Shown: positions 1-8,316 of the stretch, one piece after another
Numbering within the stretch: the first letter of the stretch is position 1
Layout of the letters: the number at the start of each line of letters is the position of its first letter
Source of the DNA: Lactiplantibacillus songbeiensis
GTDB taxonomy: Bacteria; Bacillota; Bacilli; Lactobacillales; Lactobacillaceae
Length of the DNA: 53,869 bases
Reading direction: 5' to 3'
Assembly: GCF_005405125.1 (NCBI RefSeq)
Contig: NZ_BJDL01000016.1
Span: forward strand, 1-53,869
Made by a program: the position numbers and the translations under genes
Notes under the pieces: model-generated
Database searches by the model: none
What the model saw: the letters and a program-made list of their open reading frames with translations, nothing else
Told to the model about the DNA's origin: nothing

Positions 1-76
1 AGACCCAGACCCAGACCCAGACCCAGACCCAGACCCAGACCCAGACCCAGACCCAGACCCAGACCCAGACCCAGAC
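1..76 (+). repeat. Perfect hexanucleotide tandem repeat (AGACCC)n coding Asp-Pro
   Basis: Twelve or more perfect 6-bp units run from the window edge to about base 76, in frame and coding (DP)n. As the unit is a multiple of three, slippage would change stalk length without breaking the frame. The array continues beyond the window start. Confidence 0.95.
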
Positions 77-598
77 CTAGAAACGCCAGAACCTGAAGAC
101 TTAGAAATACCTGAACCAGAGAACCCAGACCCAGAAAATCCAACACCGACTGACCCTGAAACACCAACAACTGATACTGATGAAGGAACTACCGATGAAC
201 AAGGCGACAAAATCGCAGTTGCTGACGAAGAACCGTACTTGTTCTCTGAAGATTACGATGAAGCGGTAGCACCGAAGAAACCAGTGTTGGCGAAAAAGAT
301 GGATGCAGCGTTAGCAACACCTGATAAAAAAGCGCGGCAGACGGCTAGTAAAGCTGTTTTAACCCAGTTAGACTCAGCTATTACCCGCGCCCAAACGGCA
401 AATGAACCGATTCGGGCTGCACGATTAGAACAAGTTCGAACACAAGGGATGACGGCTTTAAATGGTACGGGCTTACCACAGACGGATAATCGTCGGCTCC
501 ATACGGTTGCGGCGGCTGGCTTCGTCTTAGCAATCGGCACAATCTTGATTGCATGGGAAAGTCGACGCCGGAAACGACAACTTGAAAAGACAAAGTAA
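2..598 (+). CDS. LPXTG-anchored surface protein, C-terminal part (5' end outside window)
   Basis: The reading frame is open from base 2, so this is the 3' end of a larger gene. The first ~25 codons are a strict Asp-Pro repeat, followed by Pro/Glu/Asp/Thr-rich sequence typical of a wall-spanning stalk. Next comes a short Lys/Ala/Gln-rich, probably helical stretch, then the sortase signal LPQTD (bases 473-487), a hydrophobic segment and the basic tail RRRKRQLEKTK. These three parts in order define a sortase A substrate that is covalently linked to peptidoglycan. The ligand-binding part lies upstream and is not visible, so no binding function can be given. A strong hairpin terminator follows 30 bp after the stop. 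An internal ATG at 239 could be mistaken for the start, but the frame continues well upstream of it. Confidence 0.9.
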   Translation, partial: DPDPDPDPDPDPDPDPDPDPDPDPDLETPEPEDLEIPEPENPDPENPTPTDPETPTTDTDEGTTDEQGDKIAVADEEPYLFSEDYDEAVAPKKPVLAKKMDAALATPDKKARQTASKAVLTQLDSAITRAQTANEPIRAARLEQVRTQGMTALNGTGLPQTDNRRLHTVAAAGFVLAIGTILIAWESRRRKRQLEKTK

Positions 599-627
599 GC
601 CAGCGTCAGGTATTAAAGAACATCAAT

Positions 628-665
628 AAACGGACTTGAGGTGCGCGCCTCAAGTCCGTTTATTT
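628..665 (+). terminator. Rho-independent terminator of the LPQTD protein gene
   Basis: Perfect 14-bp stem (628-641 with 648-661), 6-nt loop, then a T-rich tail. It lies 30 bp after the stop codon. Confidence 0.85.
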
Positions 666-1200
666 GAATCCCCCTGATTTTGGAACATTGTGTATACTCC
701 TTGACCCCCGAGTAGACTGGCCGGCTTCAATGATAAATTTATGAAGCAAGCCTTTTACAGTTAATAGTGTAATGATTATTTTAAAATTACGCAATTATTG
801 CCGAGGTAATCAGGCAATAAATTAGAAGAATTCTAAATGGGTTTGAACACTATCCTTATTTAATCAGTTTACGGTTGTCGTCAATTCGGTTACTTAACGA
901 ATGCAAATTTCATTTATGAGATTTTTGATCAGTAGGAACCGTTTCTACATGACTTTTTAAAAATGATTATGAATTAAACAATTTGCTTGTGGCTTACTGA
1001 CAATAAGTAAGAAGCACGTTCACTTAAATGAACAATGAAAATTTTAATGATTGACATTAAGTTTAAAGAAAGCTTACTAACGCGTGTTCTGGCCTAATAC
1101 GGCTTAAAACGCGGTTTATTTTGGCCTACTGATTGAGTCCAATCCAGACCCATGTTAAACCTAGAGTGCAATTTTAAATTGCGTAGGTTTAAGAGAGGGG
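666..1200 (+). other. AT-rich upstream region of the adhesin gene, no gene seen
   Basis: About 530 bp with no convincing reading frame. A TTGACA at 1051-1056 with a poor -10 (TACTAA, 1075-1080) is the best promoter guess, which would give a ~125-nt leader. The ribosome binding site is AGAGAGGGG at 1192-1200, 10 bp before the ATG. Confidence 0.4.
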
Positions 1201-1210
1201 ATTCTAAAAT

Positions 1211-4200
1211 ATGCGATTAAAACAGTTACAACACAATGAGAATATCGGCGGGCATTATAAATTATATAAATCAGGTAAACAATGGTATTTATCATTAATC
1301 TTAGCGTTTGGCGGAGTGATGTTGGGGACTCAAACCTTTGCTAAACCAATTCATGCCGATACGACCAGTGCGACAACGACTGCACCATTAGTCTCTTCAG
1401 CGGCAACGACGACGGCTAGTAGTGCCACGTTAACAACGACCACAGCTAGTACTGCGACGATGACCTCTAGTACGGCAACTAGTACGGCTTCGGCTGCCAG
1501 TTCAGCGGCAACAACGACAACAATGAGTAGTGCCGCAATGAGTTCTAGTGCGGCTTTACCTAGCAGTACGGCGGCAACTAGTACCACTAGTTTAACCGCT
1601 GAGAGTACTGCACCAGCCGTATCAAGTTCGACTGCGACCAGTTCCGCAACAACCGCTGCATCTACGGCGGCCACAAGTACGACTTCCGCTGCTAGTTCAA
1701 TTGCAGCGCCTGAAAGTTCCACAGCAACTACCAGTACCGCAAGTAGTACGGCACCATTGAGTAGTGCTGCCAGTTCAACAGCCTCAACGGCACCAGCAAT
1801 GAGTTCCACTGCAACAAGCACGGCTAGTTCAACTGCCACTAGCACAGCAACAACGCCGCTAGCCAGTTCCACTGCTACCAGTACAGCCAGTTCAGCGGCT
1901 TCAACTGCGCCATTGGCAAGTTCAACAGCCACTAGCACTGCAACAACGCCACTAGCCAGTTCCACTGCTACTAGTACTGCTAGCTCAGCGGCTTCAACTG
2001 CGCCAGCAACAAGTTCCACAGCTACTAGCACAGCCAGCTCAGCAGCCTCAACTGCGCCAGCGACAAGTTCAGTAGCAAGTAGCACAGCCAGTTCAGCGGC
2101 CTCAACTGCACCAGTAACGAGTTCTACTGCAACAAGTGCAGCAAGCTCAACGGCAAGTAGTACAGCTAGTTCAGCCGCTTCCGCTGCACCAGCGACAAGC
2201 TCCACTGCAACGAGTACAGCCAGCTCAGCAGCCTCAACCGCGCCAGCGACAAGCTCCACTGCAACAAGCACAGCCAGTTCAGCCGCTTCCGCTGCACCAG
2301 CAACAAGCTCAACGGCAAGCAGCACAGCCAGTTCGGCAGCCTCAACCGCGCCAGCAACAAGCTCCACTGCAACAAGTACAGCTAGTTCAGCCGCTTCGAC
2401 TGCGCCAGCAACAAGTTCCACAGCAACAAGCACAACCAGCTCAGCAGTCTCAACGGCGCCAGCGACAAGTTCCACAGCAACAAGTACAGCCAGCTCAGCC
2501 GCTTCGACTGCACCAGCAACGAGTTCCACAGCTACTAGTGCAGCCAGCTCAGCAGCGTCAACTGCATCAGCAACTAGTTCTACCACAACAAGTGTAGCCA
2601 GCTCAGCAGCGTCAACTGCATCAGCAACTAGTTCTACCGCAACAAGTGTAGCCAGCTCAGCAGCGTCAACTGCGCCAGCAACAAGCTCCACGGCAAGTAG
2701 TGCAGCCAGCTCAGCAGCGTCAACCGCACCAGCAACAAGCTCCACGGCAAGTAGTGCAGCCAGTTCAGCAGCCTCAACAGCCACTAGTACCGCTAGCTCA
2801 GCCGCTTCTTCAGCGGCTACTAGCACGGCTAGTTCCGCAGCAGCAACTACTGCGCCAGAGTTAGTAGTTCAATTCTTAGATACGGCCACTGGTACCGCCA
2901 TCAAGCCTGCGTTAACCTTGACCGGCGCTAAGTTGGGGGCAACGTATGATTTGTCAGCAGACACGACGTTACCTGAGTATACCTTTGATGCAGCGGTTAG
3001 TGGTGCACTGACTGGCACTTATACAGCTGGCACTAAGACGATTAACCTATGCTTCACACCGGAACCAAAAGCCGGGACGATTACCGTGGATTACTTGGAT
3101 CAAAATGGACAACCGCTCTTACCGGCATCCACAATCAATGGACAAGTTAACGACAGTTATGCCTTAGAACCAACCCAGATTCCGTTTTACACGTATACAG
3201 GTTTGGGCACTGGTAGCTTGCCAATCAGTGGGAAGTTAGGCGCTAAAGCCGGCGATATCTTATTGACCTATCAAGCAGATACGGCCAAAGCTGAAGTTGA
3301 ATTTATTGATGGGACCACTAAACGGGTCTTAGAAACTTATCCACTATCCGGTTTAGTAGGAACTGCTTCAACCTACACACCAGATGCAACAATCAACTTC
3401 TATGAAGAAGAAGGGTATCAGGTTGCGAGTGATGACTTCCCTGATGCCGGGGCGTACTTCTTAGATCCAAACTACACGCCAACTTATGCTATTACCTTAA
3501 CTCATAAAACGACGACGTTAACGCCAGACAGCCCAGTTGCAGCGCCTGCTTTATCCAAGCTGGACTTAACGAAGACGGTCACGGAAACAATCGACTATGT
3601 TGATGATGCCGGTCAAGAACTTGCGCCAGCTTCATTAGAAACGGTCACCTTTACGCGCAACGCGACGATTGATAATGTGACGGATGAGGTGACGTATAGT
3701 GCTTGGAAGCCAGAGACTAAGCCAACCTTTACGGCCGCTGAAGCCCCGACGATTGATGGCTATACGCCAGAAACGACGGCAACGCCAGCTAGTGCGGTCA
3801 CACCAGCCACGACCGATTTGACTGAGCGGATCGTCTACGATGCTGACAGTACGCCCGCAACAACGACCCCAACGACTGCGCCAACGGATACGGCGACGGT
3901 TACCGGGACAACGACTAAAGCTCCAACGGCGACAGCCAAAACGACGCCTGCTGCTAAGTTACCGACTGCGAAAGCAATTAAGCCCGCGCCAAAGACGGTT
4001 AAGTCTATCAAGTTGGCAACAACTAAGACGGCTAAGCCCGGTACTAAGTCGGCGGCAACGGGTAAGACCTTACATTTGATTCGGCCAACGACTACGAAGA
4101 CATTGGCTAAACCAATGGCAACGGCAACGGTGCCAGTTTACAATGCGCAAGGTCAGATTATTGGTTCGACTCGATCACCATTAGCTAAGCCAACTGCTGG

Positions 4201-4366
4201 TAAGCACTTTGCTGGCAAGGCTGGGACCTATCGTCATTTAGCAGCCGGGTTACCACAGACTAGTGAAGCTAGTGCAGCACCAACTGGCTTCCTCGGTTTA
4301 TTGATGTTAGCTTTATCAGGTTTGTTCGGGTTCTTAGGCTTTGGTAAGAAGCGGCATGAACACTAA
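1211..4366 (+). CDS. Serine/threonine/alanine-repeat LPXTG adhesin with MucBP-like domains
   Basis: A 1051-residue surface protein. Residues ~14-50 form a KxYKxGKxW-type signal peptide (KLYKSGKQW, then a hydrophobic core), with cleavage likely near IHA-DTT. Residues ~50-545 are almost only Ser, Thr, Ala and Pro, and from ~265 they settle into an 18-residue repeat. Three to four MucBP-like beta-domains follow (about 550-840; e.g. VDYLDQNGQPL, IDYVDDAGQEL), then a Thr/Lys/Pro-rich wall-spanning part, LPQTS at about 1014, a hydrophobic segment and KKRHEH. MucBP domains occur in mucus-binding proteins of lactobacilli. The KxYKxGKxW signal is typical of Ser-rich glycoproteins exported by SecA2/SecY2, but no accessory-Sec or glycosyltransferase gene lies nearby, so glycosylation is only an inference. 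Own transcription unit with a terminator directly after it. Confidence 0.9.
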   Translation: MRLKQLQHNENIGGHYKLYKSGKQWYLSLILAFGGVMLGTQTFAKPIHADTTSATTTAPLVSSAATTTASSATLTTTTASTATMTSSTATSTASAASSAATTTTMSSAAMSSSAALPSSTAATSTTSLTAESTAPAVSSSTATSSATTAASTAATSTTSAASSIAAPESSTATTSTASSTAPLSSAASSTASTAPAMSSTATSTASSTATSTATTPLASSTATSTASSAASTAPLASSTATSTATTPLASSTATSTASSAASTAPATSSTATSTASSAASTAPATSSVASSTASSAASTAPVTSSTATSAASSTASSTASSAASAAPATSSTATSTASSAASTAPATSSTATSTASSAASAAPATSSTASSTASSAASTAPATSSTATSTASSAASTAPATSSTATSTTSSAVSTAPATSSTATSTASSAASTAPATSSTATSAASSAASTASATSSTTTSVASSAASTASATSSTATSVASSAASTAPATSSTASSAASSAASTAPATSSTASSAASSAASTATSTASSAASSAATSTASSAAATTAPELVVQFLDTATGTAIKPALTLTGAKLGATYDLSADTTLPEYTFDAAVSGALTGTYTAGTKTINLCFTPEPKAGTITVDYLDQNGQPLLPASTINGQVNDSYALEPTQIPFYTYTGLGTGSLPISGKLGAKAGDILLTYQADTAKAEVEFIDGTTKRVLETYPLSGLVGTASTYTPDATINFYEEEGYQVASDDFPDAGAYFLDPNYTPTYAITLTHKTTTLTPDSPVAAPALSKLDLTKTVTETIDYVDDAGQELAPASLETVTFTRNATIDNVTDEVTYSAWKPETKPTFTAAEAPTIDGYTPETTATPASAVTPATTDLTERIVYDADSTPATTTPTTAPTDTATVTGTTTKAPTATAKTTPAAKLPTAKAIKPAPKTVKSIKLATTKTAKPGTKSAATGKTLHLIRPTTTKTLAKPMATATVPVYNAQGQIIGSTRSPLAKPTAGKHFAGKAGTYRHLAAGLPQTSEASAAPTGFLGLLMLALSGLFGFLGFGKKRHEH
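2003..2790 (+). repeat. In-gene 54-bp (18-residue) tandem repeats of the adhesin
   Basis: About fourteen imperfect 54-bp units coding an 18-residue consensus that starts PATSSTATSTASSAASTA, with shortened units near both ends. Differences between units are mostly single bases. The region is prone to copy-number change by recombination and to assembly collapse. Confidence 0.9.
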
Positions 4367-4380
4367 TCATGATTCCCTTA

Positions 4381-4417
4381 GTGCGGCTGACCAGCGATGG
4401 TTGGCCGTGCTTTTGTT
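4381..4417 (+). terminator. Terminator of the adhesin gene
   Basis: A 13-bp stem with several G-T pairs (4381-4393 with 4398-4410) around GCGA, followed by a T-rich tail, 14 bp after the stop. Confidence 0.75.
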
Positions 4418-4751
4418 AGGCTAAGTTCAGTTATTGAACAAACTTAATGGTGTGGTCGCTGGACCAAGCTTGGTAGTTGGAAAAGCTGGCAATAACAAAA
4501 ATTAAAGTTGTTATGTCGAATGGGGCAATGAATCGCCAGTCGATGAGTACGTGTAAATCATTGCTATTAATAGATTTGTAAGGGGGGTAGTTACTTTGCT
4601 AAGTTGACGAACTGGATAGTTGGTTAAACAAGCGTGGCTCAATGATGAGCGGTAACTTTAAGATTGTGGCTAACTATACGGCGTGCTAAACCATAGTTGA
4701 AACCTGAGTGAGAAAGGCTAGTGTGTGACGGCACATTAGAACGGTGAAAGT
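4418..4751 (+). other. Non-coding stretch before the orphan MucBP fragment
   Basis: About 330 bp without a supported gene. The frame of the following ORF is closed by TAG at 4737, so an upstream extension encoding a signal peptide is excluded in that frame. It could be the decayed upstream part of an older surface-protein gene, but no residual similarity to the adhesin is obvious. Confidence 0.4.
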
Positions 4752-5063
4752 ATGAAAGCAAGTCAACAGCCGGTGGAATCGTTGCTGGGGCAAGTGACGG
4801 TTAATTACTATTTAGCGGACACACAACAAAAATTGGCTCCAAGTGTGGTATATCAAGGCGATTACGCCACGGCGTATGACTTTCAGCCCCAGTTAATTCC
4901 CGGTTATCAATGGAATGAACAGTCCCCAACGAATGGTTGGGGACAATATGGGCCAACCGATGTTCAGGTCAGCTTCTATTACGTCCCCGCGCTGATCTTG
5001 CCCAAACGGTCGACGCTCACGATACCGGCCCCAACTACTGACGATGAGCAATCAGCGCCTTAA
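4752..5063 (+). CDS. Orphan MucBP-like domain protein (possible gene remnant)
   Basis: A 103-residue product that is essentially one MucBP-like unit (VTVNYYLADTQQKLAPSVVY followed by IPGYQW), plus a short Pro-rich tail. There is no signal peptide, no sortase motif and no membrane segment, so it cannot reach the surface as written. An in-frame stop 15 bp upstream fixes ATG 4752 as the first possible start, and GGTGA lies 4-8 bp before it. A good terminator follows. Its place next to a MucBP adhesin suggests a fragment of a larger gene. It may be a translated cytoplasmic peptide or simply a pseudogene. Confidence 0.5.
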   Translation: MKASQQPVESLLGQVTVNYYLADTQQKLAPSVVYQGDYATAYDFQPQLIPGYQWNEQSPTNGWGQYGPTDVQVSFYYVPALILPKRSTLTIPAPTTDDEQSAP

Positions 5064-5114
5064 ACTAATGCCTCCCCCCTATAAAAAATTGTTGTGCACT
5101 AAACTCAGTCGGTT

Positions 5115-5130
5115 GCGGTACGCGTACCGC
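5115..5130. repeat. Perfect 16-bp palindrome
   Basis: GCGGTACGCGTACCGC is fully self-complementary. It sits between the orphan MucBP stop and its terminator. Role unknown; it could be part of the same 3' structure. Confidence 0.6.
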
Positions 5131-5137
5131 ATAAAAA

Positions 5138-5180
5138 TGGCCGGTGAACGCCTAGTCGTTCGCTGGCCACTTTTATTTTT
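5138..5180 (+). terminator. Terminator after the orphan MucBP fragment
   Basis: A 13-bp stem with two G-T pairs (5138-5150 with 5157-5169), then CTTTTATTTTT. Confidence 0.8.
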
Positions 5181-5415
5181 TAGTTTTACTCCTGTAACCA
5201 CACCTAATTCTTTGACCCCATATTGCGTAGCCAACCCGAAATTGGTCGGGTTGGCGTAAAGGCTAACCCCCATTAGCTTTTATAACATTTATTATAATTG
5301 GTATGGCTAAATAGTCAATATATATTCGAATATATTTTAAATAATAATTTGAATGAATTATCGACATTTGTTATCTATGATTCGATGCAAATCAGTCAAT
5401 TAAGCGTTAAGACGC
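5181..5415. other. Intergenic region with two inverted repeats
   Basis: No gene is supported. A 9-bp inverted repeat with CCAACCCGA arms (5231-5239 with 5246-5254) lacks a T-run on either strand. A perfect AT-rich palindrome ATATATTCGAATATAT lies at 5320-5335. Its core resembles the palindrome upstream of the gntR gene at 6256-6265. Confidence 0.45.
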
Positions 5416-5454
5416 AAAATCACCCGCTTACCAAATCGGTAGGCGGGTGATTTT
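5416..5454 (-). terminator. Terminator of the GntR regulator gene
   Basis: A 17-bp stem with one G-T pair (5416-5432 with 5438-5454), with T on the exit side for the minus strand. It starts 14 bp after the gntR stop. Confidence 0.8.
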
Positions 5455-5467
5455 AGGTTGGTAAAGT

Positions 5468-6190
5468 TTAGTTACGAATCAGTTGGGTAAAGACGAATTC
5501 GTTGGGAATGAAGTGAGATTCGGTATATTCAAATTGCCGGCCAGTATCGTTAAACGCGATGCTAATCATGTTACCGACACAGTTATTGTCACCGAGTTCT
5601 AGATACTTTAGGTCAGTTTTGCGGACAGAATCGACACGTAGCATCCGTTTAACGACGGCGATCTTAACGTGCAGGTCATCTTGAATATAGTGGTAGATCG
5701 ACTGGCGGGCGATGTCGGCCGTAATGCCCGGTACTAATTGGGCATTAAAGTAGTTAATGTCGATGACATTGCGATGGCCATTGAACAGGCGGACGCGTTG
5801 GATGGCATAGACGGGAATCCCAATCTCAAACGCAGTCCGTTCACTAAGATCGGCGTCAACAATGACTTGTTTAAAGCTGACGACATCGGTCCGGTAGTCT
5901 AATTGCCGATCAGCGTTCATGGCTTTGATGCCGGATAATTGGCCTAAACTCAAGTTAAATTGTTGGGTCTGGGGCGTGTGTTCTAATAAGACCACACCGC
6001 GGCCTTTGACACTATAGACGAGGCCTTCATCCGCTAATTGTTTAATTGCCTTACGAACGGCGTAACGGCTTGTATCAAATTCTTTAATTAAATCGTCTTC
6101 AATCGGTAAGCGCATTTTGATGCTATAGGCACCTTTTAAAATGCGGTCTTTTAAGGTTTCATAGATGCGATCAAAGGTATTTTTAGTCAT
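5468..6190 (-). CDS. GntR family transcriptional regulator (HutC/UTRA type)
   Basis: A 240-residue DNA-binding regulator. Residues ~3-70 form the winged helix (RIYETLKDRI, LPIEDDLIKEFDTSRYAVRK, GLVYSVKGRGVVL). The rest is a UTRA effector domain (e.g. RVRLFNGHRNVIDINYFN). The frame is open upstream, but ATG 6190 has AGGTGA 5 bp before it, while the upstream AT-rich codons do not look like protein. UTRA regulators usually sense sugars or sugar phosphates. Here the divergent neighbour is a carbohydrate-esterase-like hydrolase, which makes that gene the likely target. Effector unknown. Confidence 0.85.
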   Translation of the reverse strand: MTKNTFDRIYETLKDRILKGAYSIKMRLPIEDDLIKEFDTSRYAVRKAIKQLADEGLVYSVKGRGVVLLEHTPQTQQFNLSLGQLSGIKAMNADRQLDYRTDVVSFKQVIVDADLSERTAFEIGIPVYAIQRVRLFNGHRNVIDINYFNAQLVPGITADIARQSIYHYIQDDLHVKIAVVKRMLRVDSVRKTDLKYLELGDNNCVGNMISIAFNDTGRQFEYTESHFIPNEFVFTQLIRN

Positions 6191-6255
6191 ATCGTCACCT
6201 TCATGTTTAAGTTTGTTAAGCCCATTATAACAAATACTAGCCATTTTAAAATAAA

Positions 6256-6265
6256 TATTCGAATA
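6256..6265. promoter_or_regulatory. Candidate GntR operator (TATTCGAATA core)
   Basis: Palindromic core in the gntR/hydrolase divergent region, flanked by roughly symmetric A/T runs (about 6244-6275). It lies 26 bp upstream of the hydrolase -35 box. The operator role is inferred from position and symmetry. Confidence 0.35.
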
Positions 6266-6290
6266 AATTTTAAAATATATGCGGATAAAA

Positions 6291-6320
6291 TTGACAGGTG
6301 TCGTTGGCAAAATTTATAAT
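6291..6320 (+). promoter_or_regulatory. Consensus promoter of the alpha/beta hydrolase gene
   Basis: TTGACA (6291-6296), 18-bp spacer, TATAAT (6315-6320). Both boxes match consensus fully, which suggests that repression, not activation, sets expression. Confidence 0.8.
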
Positions 6321-6369
6321 GTAAGCGTAAACAAAAAGTGGGGATTTAAGTTAATTGGGGGATACTAAC

Positions 6370-7194
6370 ATGGAAATTGAAAAACAAGAATTAACAGCGA
6401 AGGATCATCCGTTTAACGTAACGGCCTATTGGCTAGATCAAATTTCAGATTTTGAGACGGCGGTTGATTATCCGCTGATTATTATTTGTCCTGGGGGCGG
6501 CTTTACGTATCATTCTGGCCGTGAAGAATCACCAATTGCTTTGCGTTTTGTGGCAGAAGGCATGCATGCCATTGTCTTGAACTATCAACTGATTACGCCA
6601 ACCGAAACGGTTTATCCGTGGGCGTTGCAACAAGTTGCCGCGACGATTGATTGGGCTAAGAAACATGCGGTCAGCCATCATATTGATATGCAGCGGATTA
6701 TTCTGGCCGGCTTTTCAGCTGGCGGGCATGTTACTGCCACCTTTAATAGCATTGCAACTAATCCAAAATTGGCGTCCAAGTATGGCTTAGACGATTATGC
6801 TTCAGCGTTTGCGGCCACGATTCTTGGCTACCCGGTGATTGATCTCACGGCTGGTTTTCCAACGACTGAGACGTATCGCAATCAAGTGACACCGGACCAG
6901 ACGTTGTGGGCGGCACAAAAAACGGCAACGGTAGCTGCTAAGTCAACGTTTGTCTGGCAAACAGTAACGGATGAGTTGGTGCCTGCCTATAATTCGATGG
7001 CGTACGTTAAAGCATTGATGAAGGTACAGGTATCGACTGAATATCATTTATTTGGCGCCGGTATTCACGGCTTAGCGTTGGCCAACCACGTGACTGAAAA
7101 GCCACACAAGCCTAAATATGTGAATGCACAGGCGGCTCAATGGACGACGTTAGCGTTGCATTGGTTACAGGAACAGAACTTATTAGCAAAATAG
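6370..7194 (+). CDS. Alpha/beta hydrolase, acetyl-esterase (BD-FAE/Axe-like) family
   Basis: A 274-residue cytoplasmic hydrolase. The oxyanion-hole strand is CPGGGFTYHSGREE (~residues 39-52). The nucleophile elbow is GFSAGGH (Ser ~residue 116), an Asp/Glu lies in the DELVP region and the catalytic His in GIHGLAL. This matches small esterases that deacetylate sugars or oligosaccharides. The substrate cannot be read from sequence. ATG 6370 is chosen because GGGGGA lies 7 bp before it; a TTG at 6355 is in frame but sits inside that signal. It has a consensus promoter, a divergent GntR regulator and its own terminator. Confidence 0.85.
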   Translation: MEIEKQELTAKDHPFNVTAYWLDQISDFETAVDYPLIIICPGGGFTYHSGREESPIALRFVAEGMHAIVLNYQLITPTETVYPWALQQVAATIDWAKKHAVSHHIDMQRIILAGFSAGGHVTATFNSIATNPKLASKYGLDDYASAFAATILGYPVIDLTAGFPTTETYRNQVTPDQTLWAAQKTATVAAKSTFVWQTVTDELVPAYNSMAYVKALMKVQVSTEYHLFGAGIHGLALANHVTEKPHKPKYVNAQAAQWTTLALHWLQEQNLLAK

Positions 7195-7204
7195 TTCAAT
7201 GATT

Positions 7205-7233
7205 AAGGTCGTGGCGGTTGCCGCGGCCTTTTT
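7205..7233 (+). terminator. Terminator of the hydrolase gene
   Basis: An 11-bp stem (7205-7215 with 7220-7230) around GGTT, then T5. Confidence 0.85.
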
Positions 7234-7313
7234 AGGTTAGTGCTATATTAGAGAGGGACTTGATTAATGGAGAAAGTCAAGTCGTTCAAAAAATCTTATT
7301 GGAGGAGTTATGG

Positions 7314-8165
7314 ATGAAAAAAATTATCAGTTGGTTATTAGTTGGTATCGCTAGTCTGGGACTTGGATTGGTAACGACCGCGACTGGTCAGGCTGCCGTC
7401 ACCACTAAGTCCGCCCGTACTTACAATTCGCGGCTGGTTCGCAGTCGTGGTTGGCGTATTTGGGCGGCTCCATATCAGCGCGGTGTTAAAGCGAAACGTC
7501 AAACGGGTCGTTTTAGTGGTCAATTGGTACAGTTGGATCGGGTTGCCAAAGTTGGCAAAACAACCTATTTTCAAATTAGTCGGCGGGGCCATGTCTATGG
7601 TTGGGTAAATCAAGCGGCTTTAAAGCGGACAGCACGCTATCGATTGCCATATACGTATACCAGTCAACTGTACCCGTTGAAGGCCCCGAATGCCTGTGAG
7701 GCGGCCAGCTTAAAGATGGCGTTATCCGTTAAAGGGATAGCCACTAAGACCAGTTTGAAGACGATCATCACGAAAATGCCAAAAGCGAAGTCAGCGAGTC
7801 GGGGTTTTGATGGTGATCCTTATCGTGAAAGTCCAACTGGGGTGACGTGGACCATTTATCCGGCGCCGTTGACGAAATACGCGCAGACCTATGATTCGAA
7901 AGCACGAAATATTAGTGGGGCTAGTAAGAATACGTTAATCAAGGCCGTCAAACGTGGCAATGCGGTCGTTTTTGCCGGCGCTTGGCGGATGCAAGGTCAG
8001 CGGCCATACCATGTGCTGGCGCTAGTTGGTTATCAAAAGGGCCAATTCTTAGTTGCTGATCCCTATATGGAAAAAGGCTGGCCAGATAAGGTTTATTGGA
8101 CGAGTACCAAGAACTTTATGCGGGTCTATCACTCACGCCATGCGCGGGCGGTCGAGATTAGATAA
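7314..8165 (+). CDS. Secreted C39-like cysteine peptidase with N-terminal GW/SH3-like domain
   Basis: A 283-residue exported protein. Signal peptide MKKIISWLL... with cleavage near GQA-AVTT. Residues ~40-105 resemble a GW/SH3_8 cell-wall-binding unit (SRGWRIWAAPY, YGWVNQAALK). Residues ~115-280 form a Peptidase_C39_2 domain with Cys in NACEAAS, His in YHVLALVGY and Asp in VADPY, the expected papain-fold triad. The role is probably in envelope protein or peptide processing, and no substrate is evident. The start is fixed by GGAGGA at 7301-7306; upstream in-frame codons are ignored because the signal peptide begins here. Confidence 0.85.
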   Translation: MKKIISWLLVGIASLGLGLVTTATGQAAVTTKSARTYNSRLVRSRGWRIWAAPYQRGVKAKRQTGRFSGQLVQLDRVAKVGKTTYFQISRRGHVYGWVNQAALKRTARYRLPYTYTSQLYPLKAPNACEAASLKMALSVKGIATKTSLKTIITKMPKAKSASRGFDGDPYRESPTGVTWTIYPAPLTKYAQTYDSKARNISGASKNTLIKAVKRGNAVVFAGAWRMQGQRPYHVLALVGYQKGQFLVADPYMEKGWPDKVYWTSTKNFMRVYHSRHARAVEIR

Positions 8166-8196
8166 GTAAATTAGTATTTTAAGTATTTCAGTGAGT

Positions 8197-8225
8197 AAGC
8201 AGTCATTTATTTGGCTGCTTTTTGT
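8197..8225 (+). terminator. Terminator of the C39-like peptidase gene
   Basis: AAGCAG/CTGCTT stem (8197-8202 with 8215-8220), then a T-run. Confidence 0.7.
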
Positions 8226-8316
8226 TTGCCAGTAAAAATCTGCGGTATAATTTAGATTATGACCACAATTATTTGGAACTTTAAATGGCTAATATGGGGT
8301 GTGAATAGGCTAAACT

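Noticed and set aside
1351-2826. A 491-codon open frame on the minus strand opposite the adhesin repeats (Ala/Val/Leu/Glu-rich)
   Set aside because: It mirrors the low-complexity Ser/Thr/Ala codons of the real gene. It has no RBS, and its composition is only the reverse complement of the repeat.
5044-5273. Overlapping 64-71-codon ORFs on both strands after the orphan MucBP fragment
   Set aside because: They run through the terminator hairpin and the palindrome, with no RBS.
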